From Chthonomonas sp. UBA2362 (lineage in GTDB: Bacteria > Armatimonadota > Fimbriimonadia > Fimbriimonadales > Fimbriimonadaceae), in contig DDTO01000006.1 in NCBI GenBank assembly GCA_002344135.1, forward strand, positions 399,869-463,868: a stretch of DNA of 64,000 bases, read 5' to 3'. This document shows, in pieces, positions 49,808 to 57,793 of the stretch. Position numbers and translations under genes: made by a program. How positions within the stretch are numbered: the first letter of the stretch is position 1; each line of letters opens with the position of its first letter. The notes beneath the pieces were generated by a model, which did not search any database, was not told the DNA's origin, and was given only the letters and a program-made list of their open reading frames with translations.

Positions 49808-50233
49808 TCAGGGATGGGCCGCGGCGAGGGCCTTCAAATGACGGATCATGCCGATCAATCCAAGGCTCTTTCCCATGGAAAGCTCGTTCCCGAAGACTTG
49901 GTAGACCACGTCGTCGGGCAGCGCCGCGATCTCGCTGGACGTCGCACCGGTGAGGCCTTCCTTCAGCAATACCGCCAGAGCCTTGGCCGAGATTCCCTGC
50001 GGATTCTCCACTGCGAAATGAGGTTCGAGCGTCCCATCCGCACGCTTCGTGACCCAGACGAATACCTCGGATTCGCAAGCCGGGACCCGGTGTCGCTCGT
50101 CGAAGGGTCGGCTTGCCACTTTCGAGTCCACGTCGACGAACCGCTCGCCCAAGCCGATCAGCATCTGGATGCGATCTGCCCGATCGGGAAACATTTCCAA
50201 GTCGTCGAGAAGAGCCTGCAGGCGTGTCGTCAT
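49808..50233 (-). CDS. sufE: SufE family sulfur acceptor protein
   Basis: A 141-residue SufE-type protein that accepts persulfide sulfur from a SufS cysteine desulfurase for Fe-S cluster building. The active Cys lies in 'HRVPACESEVFVW' (near residue 53) and 'FAVENPQGISAKALAVLL' and 'GKSLGLIGMIRHLKALA' follow. It is placed before the large DUF5695-like gene, not next to sufS. It is divergent from speE, with 27 bases between starts. Confidence 0.92.
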   Translation of the reverse strand: MTTRLQALLDDLEMFPDRADRIQMLIGLGERFVDVDSKVASRPFDERHRVPACESEVFVWVTKRADGTLEPHFAVENPQGISAKALAVLLKEGLTGATSSEIAALPDDVVYQVFGNELSMGKSLGLIGMIRHLKALAAAHP

Positions 50234-50260
50234 CGCCCGTTACTCGCCCGACCCTTCACA

Positions 50261-51106
50261 ATGAGCCGCATGCATCTCGCGTTCCCGATCCGCGGCGACA
50301 AGCTCGCGATGTCCGTCCGCGTCGAGCGCCATGTGGCCCACTTCGAATCGCCGTTCCAGACCATCGACCTCTACGATACCGCCGCGCTCGGCCGAATCTT
50401 GACTCTGGACGGCCACATCCAACTCGCGAGCCTCGACGAAAAGGCTTACCACGAAGCTTTGGTCCAGGTGCCGCTGCTGAACGTCCCCAATGCTCGATCC
50501 GCTCTGGTCGTCGGAGGAGGGGACGGCGGCGTCTTGCGCGAGATCTGCCGGCAACCGTCGATCGAGCGGGTCGACATCGTCGAGATCGACCAGGCTGTCA
50601 TCGAGATTTGCCGCGAACATTTGCCCGAACTCTCGAGTGGAGCCTTCGACGATCCACGGGTGAACCTCCACGTTGGTGACGCGTTTGCCTTCCTGGCCGA
50701 CGCCCAAATCGAATACGATCTCATCGTGGTCGACTGCACCGACGTCTACGAAGAGGAAGATGGCGGGATTAGCGCCATGCTCTTCACCGACGCCTTCTAT
50801 CGAGACTGCCTTCGGTGCCTGTCGCCGGGCGGATTCGTCGTCACCCAAGCGGACAACCTACTTTTCTGCCCGTACAGCCTCGAGGCGATCTTGAACGCTT
50901 TCGGTCGGGTCTTCCCGGCTACCGGGTCCTATTGGGCGATGGTGCCCTCGTTCGGCGGCTACTCGGGTTACGCCTGGGCCAGCCGCGGCACGAGGCCGGC
51001 CCCGCAATGGAAGGACTTTCCCAACACATCCGTTCCTCTGGACTACCTGCGGGAATCGACCTACGACCTCGGCATGGGTCCCATGCCCATCTTGGGTCTG
51101 CCGTGA
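50261..51106 (+). CDS. speE: Spermidine synthase (polyamine aminopropyltransferase)
   Basis: A 281-residue aminopropyltransferase that makes spermidine from putrescine and decarboxylated SAM. 'FQTIDLYDTAALGRILTLDG', 'DEKAYHEALVQVPLL', SAM-analogue loop 'ALVVGGGDGGVLREI', 'VDIVEIDQAVIEICREHLPE' and catalytic 'YDLIVVDCTDVYEEED' are present. The 'CTD' in place of the common 'SSD/STD' is a mild variation. ATG 50261 or, three codons on, ATG 50270 may be used. Confidence 0.92.
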   Translation: MSRMHLAFPIRGDKLAMSVRVERHVAHFESPFQTIDLYDTAALGRILTLDGHIQLASLDEKAYHEALVQVPLLNVPNARSALVVGGGDGGVLREICRQPSIERVDIVEIDQAVIEICREHLPELSSGAFDDPRVNLHVGDAFAFLADAQIEYDLIVVDCTDVYEEEDGGISAMLFTDAFYRDCLRCLSPGGFVVTQADNLLFCPYSLEAILNAFGRVFPATGSYWAMVPSFGGYSGYAWASRGTRPAPQWKDFPNTSVPLDYLRESTYDLGMGPMPILGLP

Positions 51107-51145
51107 GGTGTTGGTGAGCCCAGAAGGAGCAGCCCGCCGATCGGC

Positions 51146-51877
51146 CTAGCGCCTCAGCTTGCTCAAAAGCCGAAGAATCTCGATGTACAGCCATACCAGG
51201 GTAACCATCAGCCCGAAGGCGCCGTACCATTCGAGGAACTTGGGCGCCTTGCCCGCCTCGCCCTTCTCGATGAAGTCGAAGTCGAGCAGCAGATTGAACG
51301 CCGCGAGCGTCACCACGAACAGGCTGAAGCCGATGCCGATCCAGCCGCCTTCCCAGATGAAGGGCATCCGGTAGCCCACCCCGAAAGCAAGGACGATGTT
51401 CACGAGGTAAAGCACGGCGATCCCGATGGTCGCGCCGATGATGATCGAGCGCAATTGCTGGGTGACGCGAATGATCCTGAACCGATAGAGGCCGAGCATC
51501 ACCAGGGTCACGCAAGCCGTTCCGATGACCGCCTGCATCGCGATGCCGGGATACTTCTGGTCGAAGATCTGGGAGAGCCCACCCAAGAGCAGCCCCTCCG
51601 CCGCCGCGTACAGCCACGAGAGCCAGGGCGCGGTCGTGGGAACGAACGCGATGATGAGCGCCAAAACCAAACCAGCGAACAGGCCGCCGAGCATGAATGG
51701 CATGGCATCGGACGGTGACTGCACCGCAATCTGCCAGGTAAAGGCCGCCGCGACGACCAAGATGCCGAGCAGGACGATCGCCTTGTTGATCGTCCCGTTA
51801 ATGGTCATGTGCGAGACGTCGTCGCGCATGCCGAGCCGGTCGAAAATCGAAGTTCTTAACGCAGGATTGCCGTTCAT
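51146..51877 (-). CDS. Bax inhibitor-1/YccA-like membrane protein
   Basis: A 243-residue protein with seven hydrophobic helices of the BaxI_1 (BI-1/YccA-like) family, membrane proteins linked to Ca2+ leak or protease control in other bacteria. Landmarks are 'MTINGTINKAIVLLGILVVA', 'AAEGLLLGGLSQIFDQKYPG' and the C-terminal 'FGLMVTLVWLYIEILRLLSK'. The start at ATG 51877 has TGGAGGC nearby; a TATAAT lies at 51896-51901. Confidence 0.9.
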   Translation of the reverse strand: MNGNPALRTSIFDRLGMRDDVSHMTINGTINKAIVLLGILVVAAAFTWQIAVQSPSDAMPFMLGGLFAGLVLALIIAFVPTTAPWLSWLYAAAEGLLLGGLSQIFDQKYPGIAMQAVIGTACVTLVMLGLYRFRIIRVTQQLRSIIIGATIGIAVLYLVNIVLAFGVGYRMPFIWEGGWIGIGFSLFVVTLAAFNLLLDFDFIEKGEAGKAPKFLEWYGAFGLMVTLVWLYIEILRLLSKLRR

Positions 51878-51895
51878 CGATGCCTCCAGATCGCT

Positions 51896-51901
51896 ATTAT
51901 A
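51896..51901 (-). promoter_or_regulatory. -10 element for the BI-1 family gene
   Basis: TATAAT on the minus strand about 19 bases before the ATG, with the Shine-Dalgarno GGAGGC between them. No clear -35 sequence. Confidence 0.6.
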
Positions 51902-51955
51902 CGGACAGAGCACGCCCAGGACCATGGAAGTCGATCAGCCCTGGGATTCGTCCTA

Positions 51956-52957
51956 ATGAGTATGAAGACGATAAAGACAACCCTCTGTGTCGCGCTGGCG
52001 CTAGCGGTTCTTGGCACCGTGGCCGCCCAGTCGATAGGCGCCGATAGACTGATCGGCAATTACTCCGGAAGGGCCGGAAGCCGTACTATGGAACTTCAGC
52101 TCTCCGCCCGGGGTACCGCTGTAGTTCGTCTCGACCGCACGAGCTACACCGGAACGTGGGAACTCGGCGGCAGCAATCTCGTTTCCATCGGCGTACGCAG
52201 CAGCAACGAACGCTTCGGCTTCGTTTTCCGCCCCGAAGGCGACCGAACCCTCGTGTCGACCAGTTGGGACAAAGACCGCTTCGGCTGGCGAGCGATCCGG
52301 CTGGACCGCGAGGGCGGCGCTTGGCCGGGACCGACTCCCGATCGCGAAATCGTTGGCGATTACTATTGGGTTCGCCCCGGAGCCAACGCCGAGCAGCTCG
52401 TCACCCTCGCCCTCGATTCGCGGAATCGGGCGACCCTGACCATCGAATCCGGCCGATTGCGGTCTGCGCCCATCGTCGCTCGCGGATCATGGGATTGGAA
52501 CCGGGATAACACCCTCGACGTGACCGTGAGCGGACCCAACGGGCGTGACCGCTTCACCTTCCGTCGACGGGGCAGTACCCTGATTGCCACTTCCTGGGAC
52601 CGCAACGACTGGGGGCGTACCGCTCCTGAGTTCGGCAAGGGCCGCAAGCCGGATTTGAAGCCGATCGATCACGCTGAGGGCGTCTGGCTGCTCACGCGCC
52701 GGAGTGGTCGCGACGATGTCCGCTACACGTTGGGCCTGATGGGCAACGGACGTGCCTACCTCTTGGAAGAGCGAAGCCGTACGCGGGTCGAGTCGGACGG
52801 CACCTGGCAATGGCGCGGCGATGATGTCTACGTCCGCATCCGCCGCTCTCGCGACACCTTGGAGTTCACCTTCGAACTCGATCGCGACCGCCTCCGCGCG
52901 ATCCGGTGGGACCGCGACGAATTCGGAAGTTCGCGTCCGGACTTTCAGCGTCGGTAG
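51956..52957 (+). CDS. Exported protein with three lipocalin-like repeats
   Basis: A 333-residue protein with a signal peptide (MSMKTIKTTLCVALALAVLG) and three similar units of about 100 residues, starting near 30, 130 and 240. Each has a Gly-Asn/Asp-Tyr or Gly-Val-Trp opening, strands with 'LQLSARGTAVVRL', 'LALDSRNRATLTI' or 'LGLMGNGRAYLLE', a 'GTWELGG', 'GSWDWNRD' or 'GTWQWRGD' turn, and end with an 'STSWDKDRFG', 'ATSWDRNDWG' or 'AIRWDRDEFG' motif. This suggests internal triplication of a small beta-barrel/sandwich. No named family is recognised. Confidence 0.7.
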   Translation: MSMKTIKTTLCVALALAVLGTVAAQSIGADRLIGNYSGRAGSRTMELQLSARGTAVVRLDRTSYTGTWELGGSNLVSIGVRSSNERFGFVFRPEGDRTLVSTSWDKDRFGWRAIRLDREGGAWPGPTPDREIVGDYYWVRPGANAEQLVTLALDSRNRATLTIESGRLRSAPIVARGSWDWNRDNTLDVTVSGPNGRDRFTFRRRGSTLIATSWDRNDWGRTAPEFGKGRKPDLKPIDHAEGVWLLTRRSGRDDVRYTLGLMGNGRAYLLEERSRTRVESDGTWQWRGDDVYVRIRRSRDTLEFTFELDRDRLRAIRWDRDEFGSSRPDFQRR

Positions 52958-52960
52958 GCG

Positions 52961-53290
52961 CGGGACGGTTCGTGCTCCCGGTGGGTCGTCTTCCCGCGGC
53001 AAGAGCCATCCGCGAGCTACCGTGGTGTAGTTGATAGCCGGGGGATGGGTTCGTGCCCCCGGGGCGGCCGTCTTCCCGCGGCAAGAGCCATCCGCGGGCT
53101 ACCTTGGTGTCGCTGATAGCACGGGGATGGTTCGTGCCCCCGGGTCGGCCGTCTTCCCGCGGCAAGAGTCATCCGCGGGCTATCGTGGGTGTTGGTATCC
53201 GGGGGATGGTTCGTGCCCCCGGGTCGGCCGTCTTCCTGCGGCAAGAGCCATCCGCGGGCTACCTTGGTGTCGCTGGTGACCGGGGCTACC
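52961..53290 (+). repeat. Tandem array of four ~80-bp palindromic repeats
   Basis: Four units start at 52961, 53041, 53122 and 53201, with a truncated fifth at 53281. Each has about 63 bases of strong identity (GGGGATGGTTCGTGCCCCCG, then GTCTTCCCGCGGCAAGAGCC, then ATCCGCGGGCTACC) and about 17 bases of weaker linker (TTGGTGTCGCTGATAGC-like). GGATGG/CCATCC and CCGCGG/CCGCGG can form a hairpin. A single copy is at 17955-18020. The 403-base gap 52958-53360 holds nothing else obvious. Confidence 0.92.
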
Positions 53291-53360
53291 TGGCTCACAT
53301 CACGGAAAACCCTTTCCACCGCGCAACGACCCGCCCGCCTAGCGACCCCTTGTCGTCGTT

Positions 53361-54197
53361 ATGAAGAAACTACTCGTTAGCACCCTCGTCCTCACGGCAG
53401 CAATGTCCAACGCCCAGCTCTACGGTGTGGGAGCATCCACCGCCGGATACGACTTCTATTCCATCAACACCTCGACCGGAGCCGCAACATCGTTGTTCAG
53501 TTTCAACATTCCCAATTCGACCAGTATCTTGGGACTGACCTACGTGCCGACGACCGACCGATTCGTTACCACCGTGCAGTTCAGCGCATTCAGCACGGGT
53601 CTCGTGGAAATCAATCTCGGGGCGATGTCGGCGACACAAGTGTCCAACGGAATTCCGCTCAACAGTTCGGGCTCTCCTTACTTCGAAGGCCTCGAGTATA
53701 TGGCGTCCCTCGGGGGAATCGTCGTCTCCTACGGACAGGGCGGGTTCTGGACGGGCCAGCTGGCGCTCCTCGATCCTACCAACTATAGTCTGCTCTCCAA
53801 TACCGGCCAAATCCTCAACGATGGCGATGTGGTCTTCATGGACGGGACCGGAGCGCTGAACGTTATGGATTCGAATAACCCGACCAGCGGATTCATGCGC
53901 AACATCGTAACCAATCCGTTTGGAACCCCGGTTCTTAGCGGGTATGGAGCCAACATGTTCGCGGCGAACGATTCTGATCTTGCTTGGAAGGCGGACGAGG
54001 GCCGTCTCTTCCTAACGCAGGGCAGTCTTCTCTCGGAAGTGAACGCACCCAGCACCGTCATCACGCCGATCGGAAGCTACAACAATGCGGGATTCGTCAC
54101 CAACATCACCGGCATCGCCGCTGTGCCAGAGCCGGCAACTCTGTTCGGCATCGGCGTAGGGCTCGCCACTTTGATGCGCCGTCGCCGAAAGCGTTAA
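53361..54197 (+). CDS. PEP-CTERM-sorted exported protein
   Basis: A 278-residue protein with a signal peptide (MKKLLVSTLVLTAAMSNA), a beta-rich body without a known domain, and the C-terminal sorting signal 'VPEPATLFGIGVGLATLM' followed by RRRRKR. PEP-CTERM proteins are processed by an exosortase and often linked to exopolysaccharide. No exosortase is in this window. The array of palindromic repeats is just upstream and a strong terminator follows. Confidence 0.9.
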   Translation: MKKLLVSTLVLTAAMSNAQLYGVGASTAGYDFYSINTSTGAATSLFSFNIPNSTSILGLTYVPTTDRFVTTVQFSAFSTGLVEINLGAMSATQVSNGIPLNSSGSPYFEGLEYMASLGGIVVSYGQGGFWTGQLALLDPTNYSLLSNTGQILNDGDVVFMDGTGALNVMDSNNPTSGFMRNIVTNPFGTPVLSGYGANMFAANDSDLAWKADEGRLFLTQGSLLSEVNAPSTVITPIGSYNNAGFVTNITGIAAVPEPATLFGIGVGLATLMRRRRKR

Positions 54198-54221
54198 GCA
54201 ACGCCGAGCAATCCAAGCGGA

Positions 54222-54258
54222 GTCCGCGAGCCAACCGGCTCGCGGACCTCTTGTCTTT
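54222..54258 (+). terminator. Rho-independent terminator after the PEP-CTERM gene
   Basis: GTCCGCGAGCC, loop AACC, GGCTCGCGGAC (11 perfect pairs), followed by CTCTTGTCTTT. Confidence 0.85.
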
Positions 54259-54284
54259 AGGTGCCCAAGGCCTCATTGGGACCC

Positions 54285-54857
54285 CTACCCGGAGCCGGCC
54301 GACTGCCCGGACGGAATGCACTCTAGCCACCGCTGCCGGGTGAGAACGGTCAGGATATGGTCACGGTACGCGCCGCGTTTCCAGTACTGCGCCGGTGCGC
54401 GCCCATAGATGTCGTAGCCGACCTTGGCCTGCATCCGAAGCGAAGCCTCGTTGCCCTCGATCACGCCCGAGAAGGCCATTCGAAGTCCGAGAACCTCGAA
54501 GATGTAGTAGGCGCGCACGCGGGCGGCATCGGTGCCGTATCCCTTGCCCCAATAACTCCTATCACCGATCAGCGAGCCGGTGCTGCAAAATCCGTTCTTG
54601 TGGTCGATCCCGTGCAGACCGCTCGTTCCGATATGAACGCCTTCGAGGGTTTCAATGGCGAAGTGCTGGTTGGCACGATCCTCTCCTGAGCAGGCTCGTC
54701 GAAACCACTCCTCCTCGGCCAGGCGAGCCATGGGGGGATCGATGAGGAGCCATTCGGTGACCTCTGGATCGTTGATCCAGCGCAGGCAGTTCTCGAAGTG
54801 CCGATCATGCTCGAGCGGCACTAAGCGAACCTGATTTCCTTCGAATCCAAACGCCAT
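54285..54857 (-). CDS. GNAT family N-acetyltransferase
   Basis: A 190-residue GNAT of the RimJ/RimL style. 'VRLVPLEHDRHFENCLRWIN' with 'VTEWLLIDPP' at the start and the acetyl-CoA loop 'GDRSYWGKGYGTDAARVRAY' with 'GLRMAFSGVIEGNEASLRMQ' are typical. The substrate is unknown. ATG 54857 has AAGGAGGACCCCC directly upstream, so earlier in-frame codons are not needed. Confidence 0.9.
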   Translation of the reverse strand: MAFGFEGNQVRLVPLEHDRHFENCLRWINDPEVTEWLLIDPPMARLAEEEWFRRACSGEDRANQHFAIETLEGVHIGTSGLHGIDHKNGFCSTGSLIGDRSYWGKGYGTDAARVRAYYIFEVLGLRMAFSGVIEGNEASLRMQAKVGYDIYGRAPAQYWKRGAYRDHILTVLTRQRWLECIPSGQSAGSG

Positions 54858-54959
54858 GGGGGTCCTCCTTCGCGGATGGTCCGCGACGAAGGGCGCAATA
54901 TACCGAATCCGTGACTGAGAGACCCTGCCGAAGGTCCTGCGCCGGTGCATAATCCGGAC

Positions 54960-56702
54960 GTGAACGACGCGCTCGCAGCCGGGAAGCGATGGGTGATTCG
55001 GCCGCGCCGACCCGAGGCGGAAGCGCGGCTGCGTGCCGAATTGGACATCGGCCCGCTCGTGGCCTGCACGCTCGTTGCCAGGGGACTCGAAGACCCAGAG
55101 GAAGCCTCGCGATTCCTCGATCCTTCGCTCGACGACCTCGGCTCACCCACGCTTCTGCCAGATTTCGAAGCCGCCAAAGCCGCGATCCTCGGTGCCCGCG
55201 AGCGCAAGGAGCGCATCTTCATCCACGGCGACTACGACGTGGATGGGGTGACGAGCACGGCCCTCCTCACGCGTTTTCTTCAGCGGCTGGATTGCGACGT
55301 CGTCCCCCACGTCCCGCATCGGATCAAGGAAGGGTACGGCATCCACCGCGATATCGTCGAGGTGGCCAAGGAAGCCGGCGCAAGGCTGTTCCTCACTTGT
55401 GACTGCGGTTCGTCGGCCCACGAACAGGTCGAAGCCGCCAAGGAAGCGGGCATGACCGTCGTGGTGACCGACCATCACTTGCTCGCCGAGACCTTGCCAG
55501 GGGCGAGCGCGGTCGTGAACCCCCATCGGGCCGACTCGGGTTACCCGTTTCCCGATCTTTGTGGCGCAGGCGTCGTCTTTCGTCTCTGCGAGGGCATCGC
55601 CGAGGAACTGGGGTTGCACCGGGACAACTTTCGTCGAGCCTATCTCGACTTGGTCGCCCTCGGCACCGTCGCCGACGTCATGCCGCTCGTCGGTGAAAAC
55701 CGTATCATCGTCCACCACGGGCTGAGGCACCTCCGGAATACGAAGAAGATCGGCCTACAGGCCCTTATCGACGTGTCGAAGCTGGATCGGGACGATCCGG
55801 GATTGGTCCTGAGCACTTACGATATCGGCTTTAAGCTCGGTCCGCGCTTAAACGCTGCTGGCCGGATCGACGACGCCGCGGCCTCCCTGCAACTCCTGCT
55901 CGAAACCGAGCCCGCGCGGGCTCGAGAACTGGCTGAGGAACTCGATGCGCTCAATGAACAGCGTCGCGAGGAACAAGCTCGAATCCTCGACGAAGCGGTC
56001 GCGCACGTCGAAGAGAACGGCCTCGATCGCGACTTGGTCTTGGTCGTGGCCAAAGAGGGATGGCACGGCGGAATCGTCGGCATTGTGGCGGGCAAGCTCA
56101 TGGAGCGCTTCTATCGTCCGACGTTCGTACTGAACCACAGTCCCGAGCACGGCACGATGGGTGGCTCGGCTCGCAGCATCGCAGGCTTCCATCTCGGCGA
56201 TGCGATCGATCGGATGCGGGGACGGAACCTCATTCTCGGAGGAGGCGGCCACGCGATGGCGGCCGGCGTCTCTTTGGTCCCCGACATGCTCGAAGAGTTC
56301 CGGCGCGAACTCAACGAATTCGCCGCGGAGTTCCTGACTCCGGAAGATCTCGTGCCGACCCTGGAACTCGAGGCCGAAGTGGAAATGGGTGAGGTGACGG
56401 ATCGAGACATCGCCGAACTTCAGCGCCTCGAGCCGTTCGGTGTCGCCAATCCCCGACCGCTGTACGTCTGTCGAGACCTCGAACTCAGCGGAGTGAGACC
56501 GACCAAGAAGCCGGAACACGTCAACTTGGAACTGCAGTCGGTCCAGGGCCTCCGACGGAAGGCGATCGCGTTTAGCATGGGCGAGACGTTCGCCGAGGTC
56601 AGTCCCGGCAGCCGATTGGATGTCGTCTTCCAGGCGTCGCTGAACACCTTCAATGGGTCGACGACTGGCCAGTGGCAAGTGCGCGATTTCCGACAGGTCT
56701 AG
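54960..56702 (+). CDS. recJ: Single-stranded-DNA-specific exonuclease RecJ
   Basis: A 580-residue 5'-3' exonuclease for recombination and repair, of the DHH family. Motifs: 'FIHGDYDVDGVTSTALLTRF', 'LFLTCDCGSSAHEQV', 'MTVVVTDHHLLAETLPGASA' and 'VVNPHRADSGYPFPDLCGAG', then DHHA1 with 'GGIVGIVAGKLMERFYRPTF' and 'GGGGHAMAAG'. The start is set at GTG 54960 because CATAAT lies six bases upstream, the spacing seen in other genes here; GTG 54945 in the same frame is possible. It ends tail to tail with the next gene, sharing CTAG. Confidence 0.93.
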   Translation: MNDALAAGKRWVIRPRRPEAEARLRAELDIGPLVACTLVARGLEDPEEASRFLDPSLDDLGSPTLLPDFEAAKAAILGARERKERIFIHGDYDVDGVTSTALLTRFLQRLDCDVVPHVPHRIKEGYGIHRDIVEVAKEAGARLFLTCDCGSSAHEQVEAAKEAGMTVVVTDHHLLAETLPGASAVVNPHRADSGYPFPDLCGAGVVFRLCEGIAEELGLHRDNFRRAYLDLVALGTVADVMPLVGENRIIVHHGLRHLRNTKKIGLQALIDVSKLDRDDPGLVLSTYDIGFKLGPRLNAAGRIDDAAASLQLLLETEPARARELAEELDALNEQRREEQARILDEAVAHVEENGLDRDLVLVVAKEGWHGGIVGIVAGKLMERFYRPTFVLNHSPEHGTMGGSARSIAGFHLGDAIDRMRGRNLILGGGGHAMAAGVSLVPDMLEEFRRELNEFAAEFLTPEDLVPTLELEAEVEMGEVTDRDIAELQRLEPFGVANPRPLYVCRDLELSGVRPTKKPEHVNLELQSVQGLRRKAIAFSMGETFAEVSPGSRLDVVFQASLNTFNGSTTGQWQVRDFRQV

Positions 56703-57286
56703 AGGCTCAGCGCGGCGATTTCGGCCGGAGTCGTGACCGCGATCAATCGCGGAGTGCCTCCGCCGCCGATCCAGAGAACTCGACCTCCCATGGTCGCGAA
56801 GGGGGCGGCGAGCGGTGCATCGCTGGCGTCGCAAGCCAGCCAATCGAAGATCCCGAGTTCGAAAAGGGGCAAGGCTGATTCGTCAGCCACTGGAGCGGTC
56901 CAGAGTCCCAAGGCACCGAGGTGGCCTTGGTCCCTTAGCGCCCGAAGCGCGCCGAGCCCACCCTGGACACCGTCAGAATCCAGGCGCCCTCCACTCCATC
57001 GGACGAAGTAGTACTCGATCGTCTCTCGCCCGATCGCCGACAAGACCTCTATCAGATGCGCTTGGATCGCAGCCTCTCCGCGCCCGAAGGACGGCTCGGC
57101 GCCGAGCAGCGCCCCGACCGCCATGCGTTCTCCCGGCAGGCCGCGAAGGACTCCACCGAAGAGGCCGGGCGACACCGAGACGTCGAGCACGGTCTCAGCC
57201 TCCACGGCCGCGGCGCCAAGATCCTCGAGCCAGCCCGCACCCGCAAGCTCGGGAACCGCCAATCGGAGCCATGTCGGCGAAGTCAT
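56699..57286 (-). CDS. Short aldo/keto-reductase-like protein, probably atypical
   Basis: A 195-residue protein with a piece that resembles the middle of aldo/keto reductases: 'TIEYYFVRWSGGRLDSDGVQ' and 'ALRALRDQGHLGALGLWT' (compare IDYYxxHxPD and L..L...GKIRxIGxS). The catalytic Asp-Tyr-Lys-His set is not visible, and the length is little more than half of a full TIM barrel. The rest is Gly/Ala-rich. It may be a degenerate or novel relative. Confidence 0.45.
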   Translation of the reverse strand: MTSPTWLRLAVPELAGAGWLEDLGAAAVEAETVLDVSVSPGLFGGVLRGLPGERMAVGALLGAEPSFGRGEAAIQAHLIEVLSAIGRETIEYYFVRWSGGRLDSDGVQGGLGALRALRDQGHLGALGLWTAPVADESALPLFELGIFDWLACDASDAPLAAPFATMGGRVLWIGGGGTPRLIAVTTPAEIAALSL

Positions 57287-57340
57287 GTCCTATTCTCGCC
57301 CAGCCGAGGCAGGGTGGGTGCGGTATAACCGTCGGACGCA

Positions 57341-57793
57341 ATGAATGTCGTCGTCTTCGGCTGTGGACGGACCGGCGCAATCCTCAGCCTGCAATTGGCC
57401 GCGGCCGGTCATCGAGTCACCATCATCGAACAGAACGCGGAGGCGCTGAAGCGTCTCGGATACCGGCATAACTGCCAGATCGTGATCGGAAGCGGGATCG
57501 ACGAGGACATTCTCCACAAGGCCGGTCTCGCGGAGGCCGACGCCTTCTTCGCTCTCACCCGTGGCGACAACAGCAACATCATGGCCTCGCAGATCGCTCG
57601 CTTGAAGTACAAGGTGCCGCACATCTGCTTGCGCGTCGCGGACCCGAACCGCGCCGAGGCCTACCGGAAGATGGGCTACTTTACGATCAACCCCAGCGCC
57701 CTGATCGCCGGCATGATGCGGGACTGGATTTCCGAGGAGCCCTACCAGTCGATCGACGCCTACAACGTCCTGCCGAAGGAGATGGAACTCTAA
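57341..57793 (+). CDS. TrkA-N (RCK-N) domain protein, first of a pair
   Basis: A 150-residue protein with a single NAD-binding RCK-N domain: 'MNVVVFGCGRTGAILSLQLA', 'HRVTIIEQNAEALKRL' and 'VIGSGIDEDILHKAGLAEAD'. It lacks the RCK-C domain. Such proteins gate K+ uptake channels of the Trk/Ktr type from the cytoplasmic side. A TATAAC eleven bases upstream is a candidate -10. It directly abuts the second TrkA gene; no channel subunit is present in the window. Confidence 0.88.
   Translation: MNVVVFGCGRTGAILSLQLAAAGHRVTIIEQNAEALKRLGYRHNCQIVIGSGIDEDILHKAGLAEADAFFALTRGDNSNIMASQIARLKYKVPHICLRVADPNRAEAYRKMGYFTINPSALIAGMMRDWISEEPYQSIDAYNVLPKEMEL

Noticed and set aside
52961..53290. CRISPR array
   Set aside because: The repeats are about 63 bases and the linkers resemble one another, so these are tandem repeats with drifting linkers, not repeats separated by unique spacers. 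No cas genes are present.
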